Source: Balanoglossus misakiensis (Eukaryota > Hemichordata). Taken from it: a DNA stretch of 64,000 bases. Below are positions 36,701-42,787 of the stretch, in pieces (position 1 is the stretch's first letter; each line of letters starts with the position of its first letter). Made by a program: the position numbers and the translations under genes. Where the stretch lies: contig CM082580.2 of NCBI GenBank assembly GCA_040954595.2, positions 3,286,001-3,350,000 of the forward strand. Reading direction: 5' to 3'. Under the pieces are notes generated by a model that saw nothing but the letters and a program-made list of their open reading frames with translations, made no database searches and was not told the DNA's origin.

Positions 36701-39700
36701 AAGTTATCATGGGGTGGGGGCAAGTCCCCTGACCTGGGACACTAGATAAACCAGTCAATGATTGAAAGGTGTTGATGAATGGAGGGGGTGGGTGTGAAAA
36801 TTTTGTAAAATAAAGGACGCGAAACTGCATTTTTGTGGACTCAAAATAAATATTTAGCCGTCAAAGTTTTGAAGTCCCCCCCCTTTCAGTCCCTATATAA
36901 TAATCCCTTGATTATAAAATTTGTCCCCCCCTAAAAACTGCTTTGTAAAAGTAAACCCCCCCCTGATTTCCACCGGCCCCCCCCCCCCCTCCCTGTAAAA
37001 AACGAATGCTCCCTAACATCATACAATGGGTAAACATAAGTTCATGATTATTCTTCACAAACAGAATGCAAAGGATAGATGAATAATCTCAGCATACTGA
37101 AAGACATTATTCTGAAAAAAGTACTGTGTGTTACAATTTAAAGTTTTCCTCTCAATCAGACAGATAATATTTCCTGTAGCGTATCTGCCCATAACTTCAG
37201 TTCAAAAGTCACTTACCTGTGGGTCTTTATATTCCTCCGAAGCCGTTGTTCCCTCATCAGATTCACTGTCTGTTGGGTGTACCTGAAATATCCCAAAACA
37301 CACCCTGGTAACCACTTAAATGCCATTAGAACAACAACATTCCACAAAGGTTTGGGTTTTGTGAAGTGTGTGAAGTGTCCAGCACACAGTCAATAAAATC
37401 ACGGTCATGTTGAATAATTACTGTGATGTACGGTACTACGTTTCTCAATCTGATGAAGTGCATTTGTTTCCACACATTACCGTTTGCATTACATTTTCAG
37501 TGATCAACTCGACAACTGACTCCATCACCCTCTAACACTCTCACTCACTCACTCACTCACAGATGTCAAAACAGTTTAGTTAATAGTAACACAAACATTT
37601 TGCCATATAAATGGCAAGTTTTGCGACTGTTGGATTTATAAAACCGCACTTCACTGCATTTAAAGTGTTGTAGTGCATCGACAATTTGTCAATTAGCTTT
37701 CACAATCACAATTTAGCTGTGTTGATATGACATACATTGTACATGTACTTTACGGCATTTTGTCCATCAAATGCTTCAATGCAATGGAATCATGCATAAT
37801 TTCAGTATACTGACAATCTTGTTAGTGCTCTTTACAATTTTCCTCTTGCAGACAGACTATTTCAGCAGCAAGGCATATGCCCTTAACTTCAGTTCAACTG
37901 GTCACTAGCACTTACCTGTGGCTCATCATATTTCCAGGAAACCCTGGTTTTCTTATGCCAAATATTGCCCATCATGCAGCTGAAACTCACCAAAAGAAAA
38001 CCCACCAACTTTTGCACTGGTCTCGTGCCCAACAACTTTTACTTCGTTCTAAGATGGCGTCTTCTGGTCAGAATCATGTGATCTTGAAGACTGGAGGGGG
38101 TGTAAAAAGTAACTATAAGTAAATACACCCCCCTATACACTACAAAAGAAGTCAGAATATAAAACATGATGAGACATATGTCAAAGCCTGAGGAATTTTT
38201 TGCACACAGCCCTGCCTGAGGAATTTTTTGCACACAGCCCTGCCTGAGGAATTTTTTGCACACAGCCCTAAATATTTTCACAATACACTCAACAAATTTA
38301 CCGCATGCAGCACAAAATAAAATATTGAACACCCAGATTTCTTAATTAGGGCCCAAGCGAACAGCAGCGCTTGGGCCCTATTGGTTTCGTTGGAATTTTT
38401 AGGGCCCAAGCGCAAGCAAGCGCTTGGGCCCTATTGGTTTCGTTGGAATTTTTACGGGCCCAAGCCAAGCCAGGCTTGGGCCCGTATTGGTTTCGTTGGG
38501 GTTTTTAGGGCCCAAGCGCATACCAGCGCTTGGGCCCTATTGGTTTCGTTGGGGTTTTTAGGGCCCAAGCGCAAGCAAGCGCTTGGGCCCTATTGGTTTC
38601 GTTGGGGTTTTTCTGTCTTTCCTTCTTTCTTCTTTCTTTCTTTATTCTTGTGTCAATTCTTTGTCGCTCTAGATCTCAGAGACCACTGCAGGTACACTTC
38701 TGAAACTTGCTACAGTGGTCAAGGTCAATGAGTAGTCGTGCATTGAACCCTTGAATTTTTAATTAGTCACATGACCTGGCGGCCATCTTGGATTTTCTGA
38801 AAAAATGCAAATCTCAGATCTCAGAAACTACAAGTCAGATCGACTTCAAATTTGGCGTGCAGGTAGACTACCTTCTGCCCATCATTTTTGTAATTGGAAA
38901 TTATGCTGTCAATGTTGCAGTTTTTTTGCTACAATTTTTTTTCTGAAATCTGGTCAAAATTTCAAAAATCTTCTTCTCCAGAACCGGTGATAACCGAGAC
39001 ACGGGGTTTAGTGTATGTGGTCATCTAACTGATGTCTATCATTTTTGCGAAGATCATTGTGATTGGTCGAAGATTATGGCGGCCATATTGGATTTTGTAA
39101 AAAGCAGTGAAAAATTGAAATTCCTTTTCCTAGTCTAAAAATTGATAGCATACAAATTCTTTTTATGGATATCAATCGTCATGTGACTAAAATATGTTAC
39201 AATTTTTTGGTAATTTTTTACATGACCTTTGACCTACTTTTCACACGTTATTATTTCTGCATATCTATTTCCAGGCTAACCTATAGGGCTAGACGTTTGG
39301 TTTTTGATGCATGTGGATTAGTGTGTGATCAAAATATTTTGCTACTTTTCATGACCCCTTTGACCTCTGCTGACCTCATTAATTATGTGCATAGCTAATT
39401 ACAGGCGAACCAATAGAGCTAGAGGTTTGGTTTTTGTTGGACATGGACCACTATGGGAACAAAATTTTTTGCCCAAATGTTGGGTGACCTCTGGTCACCT
39501 TCGACCTACTTTCGCATATCTCAGCATCCAGCGCAGATACAGCCTTGGCATTTGGCAGGATGGGACCAAAATGTAAAGCCACATTTTTAAGTCACCTGTG
39601 ACACCTGCTGACCTCATTAAATATGCACATACCTAATAACATCCGAACCAAAAGAGCTAAAGTTTTGGTTTTTGTTGGACATGGACCAGTATGGGTAAAA

Positions 39701-42564
39701 AAAAATTGCCCAAATGTTGGGTGACCTTAGGTGACCTTTGACCTACTTCACCCTATTTCAGCAGCAACAATACACACATCCTTGTTATGTCATGAGATAA
39801 TACATCCGATAGAAAATTCTGTTTCTTCTCATTCATACTGTGCATATATAATTCAAGATCAGCGCTTGGGCCCGACAATGCTGCTCGCAGCTTTAATTGT
39901 AACAGTGTTTACTGTGTTTGCTTGAAAAACATTACCAACTCCACCAAACTTTCTATGCATTTGAGAACATATACAGGGTTCATACACCTAGAGCAATTCA
40001 AAATTCCAGGAGGGGTTTCAAATTCCAGGAGTTTCCGGGAGCGTACGAACCCTGGTATAAGTTGTCTACTGAAACCAACCCAATGATATTCGTCATTACT
40101 GCTTAACAGTTTCATTTATAATTTATTAATTGATTAACACTAATTAATTATAACATAGCATTGGCACCTTGTAGAATTTCTGTTCCGAGTTCCTTGTTCC
40201 AGACATCCCTAAGGTGCAGTACATCATGTTTAAGTAAGCGTACTTTCTTTTTCTGGTTAATATTTTATACTCCATTAAACCAGGTATTTGTACAACCAGA
40301 TTGTAAAATAAAACATAAAATATCTCTAAGAGTACAAAAAGGAATGATTAGCAACAATTCCTCGTGCTGGTATGTAGACCATAAAATGCACAGTCTCAAG
40401 TAGTGTCTTATTTCCTCGTTACTAAGAATATAAACTAGGGTACTCTCTCTCCCTCCCTCCCTCCCCCCCCTCTTTTCCCTCCCCCACTCTCTCATTCATT
40501 GTGCTTCAGTGATACTAGCTACAGTGCAGCTTAGGAATAGCTTTCCAATTTGCTAACAACTTGCTGACACGGTGTTTATAATGAGCCAACACAGTGTTAG
40601 CCTGTGTGTTCCAAGTGTTAAAAAGGTGTGAATCTGTTGGCCCTGGCACTTGGCATTGTTCAGTGTTAGCATGTGCTACAAAGGTGTTAAACCTTGGCGC
40701 ACCCTATTGTTTTGGCACACAGTGTTAGCCTGTGTGTTCCAAGTGTTACAAAGGTGTGAATCTGTTGGCCCTGGCACTTGGCATTGTTCAGTGTTAGCAC
40801 CTTGGCGCACCCTATTGTTTTGGAACACCCCAGTTAAACACAAGCCCAATAGGTGCTAATTAGAGCGCCAATAGGGTGCCAACCCAGAGTTGACCCAGTG
40901 TTTAAACAGAGCTGACCCAGTGTTGGTGCAGTTGGAAAGCTATTCCTAAGCTGCACTGTAGGTTGATCTCCTGCACATAGGCAAACTGATATGTCACTTA
41001 AAGCACTGGCATTTATAAAAGGTTAAATTATTTACACAAGAAACTCTGCCGACTTTTTAAAATTAAATGACCATAAATAAGTATCAGTTATCTTGAAAGC
41101 TGTATAGACATCTGTCAATAAATTAAAACCCCTGTGTCAGGCCGCAAATACATGTCTCTGGTAGCTAAATGATAAAGCCTAAAACTTGTCAATCAAGATT
41201 AGGTATTTTATTTCATGGTACAGGGATTATGGTGTGCAATGCTTCATAATAATTTGAGACGAAATATTAATTTTCAAATTAACCAAAAATTCATGTTTAT
41301 CACTTCATTGAAACAAATATAACTGGTCCTCAGTGTGATAAGGATACGGTATTACAAAACATATAAAAATCCCATTGTCAGATCGCCCACACATGACTCT
41401 GGATGCTTAAGGCAAATATACCTGTGGTTTGTGAGAAAATGTCTGAGAGACGGCTTGAAAACATCTACAGAGCCCATATCAAAGAAGACAGGTACGTTCC
41501 ACTTTGGCCACAATAACCTGACAAGACATACCATTGCCTCTTGGTAACACACAAATATGGTGACAAGCAAGATGTGTTGTAACATGTTTAGTTTTGGATC
41601 AAGCCATGCATTTGATTGATGTGCATTTAAAGGTCTCATGCCATGCCCTATACAACCACGCGTAAAATCACTATTTGGGTCTTGAAGTTAACGTATGTTA
41701 CTATCTTGCAATGCGTTTTGCCCCTTGTGCTTAGATAACAAGCAAGTAAAAGTGGCGGGTGGGCGTGTACCCCTAACCCAACTCAGTCGAGTTTTTTCGG
41801 CTTTTCGAAGTTCAGTCGAAGACTTATCTTGATGTGGACAAATAGTCTTTCACACCTTCGTAAATCCTCTGCCTGTAATGTGAGGCAAGGGCTTCCTTTG
41901 CTTTGAACACTGTTTATATAGCTTGTCTTTGTCTGTGGACTTAATTACTCATGGACTGCTAATTACACCTTACTGTTAGCAGAATGGTACACTATGACGT
42001 AGTGTACTTGTTTGTCCATATGCAAATGCCTTCGCCTGGCTCGAGTGCGAAGTGGCTCCCTGATCACAGGCATGAAAAAAGGGGGCAAATTCCGGCATTC
42101 GCGCACATTTTTCGGAACCGACACAATAAGCAATGCATAGACAGGTACCCTAGGTGAGCTTTTGACGTGGAAAAATGAAAACTTTCCAAAGCATGGCATG
42201 AGACCTTTAAAAGTAAACCTGATCCAGAGTGGGACTTGTGAATCAATATTATATGCCAAAAGTTATCACCAGTCTTTCAACTATTCATCCACAAGACCCT
42301 CGGCTACAAAGGTTTTTTTAAATGGATGATTGAATGATTGAATGAGTGAGTGAGTGAGTGAGTGAGTGACTGAGTGAGCGAGCGAGCGAGTGTGCATGCA
42401 TGTGGGCGTGCGTATGTGATAGATACAAATTAAACTTATCTACAGTAAATGGCTTGACTTACTTTCATATACCTGTAGACAACCAGACTCCATTCCAGAT
42501 CTTCAAACACTAAACAGATCAGGACAGCTTTAAGTTCTGGTTCACCAGCCAGATTTTCAAACAT
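8606..42564 (-). CDS. ANK-Roc-COR protein gene 1 (whole gene model, 38 coding exons)
   Basis: I reconstruct coding exons (high to low coordinate) 42463-42564, 37217-37282, 34582-34695, 34166-34261, seven ankyrin exons in 31994-33592, 31138-31236, eighteen ankyrin exons in 18711-22985, 18113-18229, 17288-17356, 17029-17148, 16405-16644, 16050-16194, 15355-15503, 12939-13118 and 8606-12739. Every intron is phase 0 except the one between 16050 and 15503, which is phase 1. The joined frame is open for about 2,700 residues. Domain order is ankyrin repeats, Roc GTPase, COR-like region, coding minisatellite, conserved tail. This resembles the ANK-Roc-COR part of DAPK-type ROCO proteins, but no kinase domain is visible. 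It is probably a cytoplasmic signalling or scaffold protein; the function is inferred from domains only. The 5' untranslated region and promoter are not resolved. Confidence 0.75.
8806..11655 (-). repeat. coding minisatellite, 126-bp units, two subtypes (13 A + 10 B)
   Basis: Units are 126 bp (42 codons), so copy number changes keep the frame. In protein order there are 13 type A units (first half EFPATSHDTHDVDSGFAT) and then 10 type B units (first half GARAISPDIETSEGRSAK). The last B unit is partial. Both share a second half of the form MSPSSxQPDSSVQFRRG. Neighbouring units are often almost identical at DNA level, which means recent expansion. Gene 2 has only four units in the order A-B-A-B. 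Confidence 0.95.
12939..13118 (-). CDS. gene 1 exon: N-terminal part of COR-like region
   Basis: The exon lies between a TTTTTAG acceptor (13119) and a GTCAGT donor (12938) and reads AVKTLPNLCAKIMEKK to NYLHDIGE, 60 residues in phase 0. It links the Roc domain exons to the large last exon. The counterpart in gene 2 (47671-47847) is one codon shorter and otherwise clearly homologous, which supports the boundaries. Confidence 0.85.
13224..13310. repeat. single arm of the 3729-4088 MITE family
   Basis: The run from GGCACTAAGTCTCTCTCTCG to about 13310 matches the terminal arm of the element at 3729-4088, but no second arm follows. It is a solo or truncated copy inside a gene 1 intron. Confidence 0.6.
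13670..14095. mobile_element. TTAA-flanked MITE with internal hairpin
   Basis: It begins TTAAGGATGTAC and ends GTACATCCTTAA. An inner inverted pair (GGGGTCACCGCGC near 13775 and GCGCGGTGACCCC near 13905) adds a second hairpin. A sister copy lies at 53965-54383 in gene 2. The two sit in different introns, so they are independent insertions rather than a shared ancestral one. Confidence 0.8.
14113..15337. mobile_element. 1.2-kb insertion in a gene 1 intron
   Basis: Gene 2 joins the flanks directly (ATTGAGTA followed by AGCAGAATATTG near 48490). Gene 1 has about 1.2 kb between them. The insert contains a palindrome at about 15240-15275 (GTGAAATATCACC and its inverse) and short frames without known domains. 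It is probably one or more nested non-autonomous elements. Confidence 0.5.
15355..15503 (-). CDS. gene 1 exon: linker between Roc G4 and COR
   Basis: This 149-bp exon has an acceptor TTTCACAG and donor GTAACA, enters in phase 1 and leaves in phase 0. It reads RHMLDEVLTEAQKMF then DIVNAIFLVNCRDSTDKEM. VNAIFLVNCRDS is the last hydrophobic strand expected after the G4 motif of a Roc domain. The gene 2 counterpart at 48512-48660 has the same length and phases. Confidence 0.85.
16050..16194 (-). CDS. gene 1 exon: Roc domain G4 segment
   Basis: A 145-bp exon reading ILFWLRFLKGTTQMD, then PVVILVASRADQLKRIDMAL. VVILVASRAD is a G4-type strand and loop, with SRAD in place of NKxD, a substitution of the type seen in Roc domains. 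The exon joins 16405-16644 in phase 0 and 15355-15503 in phase 1. Gene 2 has the same exon at 51126-51270. Confidence 0.88.
16405..16644 (-). CDS. gene 1 exon: Roc domain G2-G3 segment
   Basis: An 80-codon phase-0 exon. TPGIDVQSVHIPD matches the T-x-GI pattern of Roc switch I. VWDFAGQAEYYVTHNMFL holds the DxxGQ G3 motif and the following tyrosine/histidine-rich helix typical of ROCO proteins. NAVSILVF is the next strand. Gene 2 (51461-51700) is the same length and strongly conserved except for the first dozen residues. Confidence 0.92.
17029..17148 (-). CDS. gene 1 exon: P-loop (G1) of the Roc GTPase
   Basis: A 40-codon phase-0 exon reading KRDEFIDLMKESG, then KLFLAGDGGVGKTTLLKSL. GDGGVGKT is a complete GxxxxGK[ST] P-loop with the lysine and threonine needed for nucleotide and magnesium binding. 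The P-loop follows an ankyrin array and precedes TPGID and DFAGQ, so the Roc assignment is preferred over a NACHT or NB-ARC ATPase. Confidence 0.93.
17288..17356 (-). CDS. gene 1 exon: last partial ankyrin repeat before Roc
   Basis: A 23-codon phase-0 exon, TGQTPLDVAVRSYVKDVLLDYIR. It has the TPL start of an ankyrin repeat and a shortened second helix, forming a cap between the ankyrin array and the GTPase. The gene 2 version (52186-52260) has two more codons. Confidence 0.85.
18113..18229 (-). CDS. gene 1 exon: ankyrin repeat with longer loop
   Basis: A 39-codon phase-0 exon reading DGNTALHMAAMGTS to LLLQYGADIDCKNK. It is a full ankyrin repeat with a six-residue insert between the helices. 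It is more diverged from the array repeats than they are from each other, and its counterpart is present in gene 2 (53362-53469), so it predates the array expansion. Confidence 0.88.
18711..22985 (-). CDS. gene 1 array of 18 single-repeat ankyrin exons
   Basis: Exons: 18711-18809, 18964-19065, 19224-19325, 19480-19581, 19733-19834, 19960-20061, 20208-20306, 20432-20533, 20680-20781, 20928-21026, 21152-21253, 21400-21501, 21648-21746, 21893-21994, 22141-22239, 22385-22489, 22636-22734 and 22881-22985. Each is 99, 102 or 105 bp, phase 0 at both ends, and encodes one 33-35 residue ankyrin repeat (DGxTPLHxAA, then VxLLLEHKADANIQNK). Acceptors read TTACAG; donors are GTAAAT after AAG, or GTAAAT/GTAATT variants. 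Introns of about 120-160 bp are also closely similar to each other, so exon plus intron was the duplicated unit. All 18 frames are open. Confidence 0.9.
20161..21600. repeat. 720-bp tandem duplication of three ankyrin exons
   Basis: 20161-20880 and 20881-21600 are almost identical, each holding three exon-intron units. Encoded repeats are identical between the copies apart from a residue or two (for example MLT against the EKTR region near 21396). This is the youngest visible step in the array growth. Confidence 0.9.
23030..25262. repeat. insertion of mixed repeats in the ankyrin array, left part
   Basis: Homology to the ankyrin introns stops at about 23035. The following DNA includes a long C run near 23327-23351 and degenerate copies of the AGGTCA-rich repeat found further right (near 23380 and 24060-24310). 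No coding frame is convincing. Gene 2 has nothing at the matching place. Confidence 0.6.
25263..31035 (+). mobile_element. head-to-tail run of five related non-autonomous elements
   Basis: A sharp start motif (ATATAGCTGCAAGCAGCGATG followed by ACGGGCACAAGC) recurs at about 25263, 26449, 27780, 28678 and 30109. It is usually preceded by the A-rich tail of the previous copy (CTACACAAGAAAAAGAAG). Copies are 0.9-1.4 kb and differ in how many internal subrepeats they hold (GTATGCACATAATTAATGAG, then AGGTCAAAGGTCACC). No transposase or RT frame is seen. The same end motif, inverted, occurs at about 39863-39897. Confidence 0.75.
30000..30108. repeat. two tandem hairpins (GGGCACAAGC palindrome)
   Basis: GATGAAAAACCCCAGTAATACC plus a palindrome around AGGGCACAAGCC/GGCTTGTGCCCT occurs twice, 54 bp apart, just before the last element start. 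It is the same architecture as the hairpin arrays at 31012-31042 and 38348-38600. Confidence 0.7.
31138..31236 (-). CDS. gene 1 isolated ankyrin exon
   Basis: A 33-codon phase-0 exon reading DGNTPLHFAARDSDEG to ANIQNE. It is stranded between the 8-kb repeat block and a 0.65-kb unrelated insert. Its acceptor reads TTACAG, although the upstream intron (GTAATGAATG) is slightly changed. It was part of one continuous array before the insertions. Confidence 0.8.
31290..31900. other. unrelated insert between ankyrin exons
   Basis: Array-intron similarity breaks at about 31290 and resumes near 31895. The insert has internal direct repeats (GGACCAGAGT several times, CTGAGACG(C/T)TTCAGAACCA twice) but no coding signal. 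It is probably a non-autonomous element. Confidence 0.45.
31994..33592 (-). CDS. gene 1 array of 7 single-repeat ankyrin exons
   Basis: Exons: 31994-32095, 32246-32344, 32495-32593, 32744-32845, 32996-33094, 33245-33343 and 33494-33592, each one ankyrin repeat in phase 0. The middle units are 249-252 bp apart and differ at very few sites. Two begin NGDTPLHVAAIRSCNYG and two others DGETPLHIAAGKYGEG, so the pattern reflects duplication of multi-exon blocks followed by local exchange. All frames are open. Confidence 0.88.
33739..33780 (-). pseudogene. truncated ankyrin exon, acceptor half deleted
   Basis: The 3' end of an ankyrin exon with its donor is present (AAG then GTAAAT). At 33780 it joins directly to intron sequence (GGAGCATGAGAACAATG), so the first half of the exon and the acceptor are gone. 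It cannot be spliced as an exon and marks the upstream edge of the array. Confidence 0.8.
34166..34261 (-). CDS. gene 1 exon: diverged ankyrin repeat
   Basis: A 32-codon phase-0 exon, DLTALHAASWKGELD, then ELIIIGSDVNANTK, with acceptor TTCATTCCAG. It is clearly older than the array repeats. The homologous intron region of gene 2 (near 61385) runs straight across, with this exon deleted. Because the exon is phase 0, its loss does not break the gene 2 frame. Confidence 0.82.
34582..34695 (-). CDS. gene 1 exon: N-terminal ankyrin-like repeat
   Basis: A 38-codon phase-0 exon, VLINAAKHGDIAKIQSL, then GYDVNARGELYVDNHLIL, donor GTGAGT. The AAKHGDIAKIQSLIADG part is an ankyrin helix pair with a capping start. 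It is conserved almost exactly in gene 2 (61845-61958). Confidence 0.85.
34801..36266. mobile_element. 1.46-kb insertion with TTAA ends
   Basis: Gene 2 reads AATTAAACTGTG without interruption (62075-62090). Gene 1 has TTAA, about 1.46 kb, then TTAA followed by ACTGTG, the pattern of a TTAA-duplicating element. An inner TTAAGGTG/CACCTTAA pair (35222 and 36266) suggests one element inside another. No transposase frame is visible. Confidence 0.65.
36301..37013. mobile_element. MITE with G/C-tract inverted repeats
   Basis: The left end GGGAGCATTCGTTTTTTACA then a G run is mirrored by a C run, TGTAAAAAACGAATGCTCCC at the right. Inner sequence alternates C-runs and G-runs. A related element with different terminal bases lies at 56262-56974. 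Confidence 0.75.
37217..37282 (-). CDS. gene 1 exon: short acidic segment
   Basis: A 22-codon phase-0 exon, VHPTDSESDEGTTASEEYKDPQ, with acceptor GATATTTCAG and donor GTAAGT. It is acidic and probably disordered. A degraded partial copy of the exon end with its donor lies near 37917-37940, within a repeat of the flanking intron. In gene 2, homology stops just before this exon (about 62583), so it is missing or displaced there. Confidence 0.65.
38185..38269. repeat. three perfect copies of a 28-bp repeat
   Basis: GCCTGAGGAATTTTTTGCAC plus ACAGCCCT occurs three times in a row in a gene 1 intron. A small minisatellite with no coding role visible. Confidence 0.85.
38348..39897. mobile_element. 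element with five tandem GGGCCCAAGC hairpins
   Basis: 38348-38600 holds five units of about 50-57 bp, each a palindrome around GGGCCCAAGCG/CGCTTGGGCCC followed by TATTGGTTTCGTTGG and T-rich spacer. After about 1.25 kb of repeat-like sequence, with AGGTCA half-sites in inverse orientation, the element ends near 39863-39897 in GCGCTTGGGCCC then the inverse of the AGCTGCAAGCAGC start motif seen at 25263. It is therefore a related, oppositely oriented member of that family. Confidence 0.65.
40521..40959. mobile_element. MITE with 28-bp inverted ends and internal repeats
   Basis: CAGTGCAGCTTAGGAATAGC at the left is perfectly mirrored at the right, flanked by TA. The inside has a direct duplication of about 110 bp (TGTGTTCCAAGTGTTA, then CTTGGCATTGTTCAGTGTTA). 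Confidence 0.85.
41627..42210. mobile_element. TTAA-flanked MITE
   Basis: TTAAAGGTCTCATGCCATGC at the left and its exact inverse at the right end (42210). No transposase. It lies in the first intron of gene 1. Between it and the first exon is a GAGT microsatellite at about 42340-42392. Confidence 0.8.
42463..42564 (-). CDS. gene 1 probable first coding exon
   Basis: On the minus strand an ATG at 42564 opens 34 codons, MFENLAGEPELKAV to VVYRYMK, ending at a perfect GTAAGT donor in phase 0, which matches the phase-0 acceptor of the next exon. An in-frame TGA lies just upstream. A strong acceptor (TTTTGTACACAG, exon edge 42681) suggests that the 5' UTR is itself spliced. The sequence is not a known domain. 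It starts only about 220 bp from the divergent zinc-finger copy 2, so the 5' ends are close together. The assignment rests on phase, position and donor quality only. Confidence 0.5.
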
Positions 42565-42787
42565 ACAGAATCAGACAGTGGCATCACTGAGAAGTGGTGT
42601 AAATCTCCAGGTAACTTCACAGCACCACAACTTTGACGGAGTTTACTGAAGCAAAAACTCCTCCAGATTAGAATCTCAACCCTGTGTACAAAAGAAAAAA
42701 ATATATTAAAATCACAGTTGAAAATAATTTTAATAGTCATTACTGGTAGCTTGCCAATGTGGCCTAGAATCATTGAAAATTGTCAGG

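Noticed and set aside
37900-37940. Second acidic exon ending VSWKYDEPQ with a GTAAGT donor in gene 1
   Set aside because: It resembles the end of exon 37217-37282 within a repeated intron segment, but the acceptor side gives no phase-0 start, so it is treated as a degraded copy.
38381-38731. Open frame with repeated GPKRKQALGPYWFRW
   Set aside because: It is created by the palindromic GGGCCCAAGC hairpin repeats and has no coding features.
41439-41491. Possible plus-strand first exon MSERRLENIYRAHIKED with a GTACGT donor, as the missing 5' exon of zinc-finger copy 2
   Set aside because: The phase would suit the copy 1 acceptor exon, but copy 2 has lost that acceptor, and no matching sequence lies upstream of copy 1. 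The evidence is too weak to annotate.
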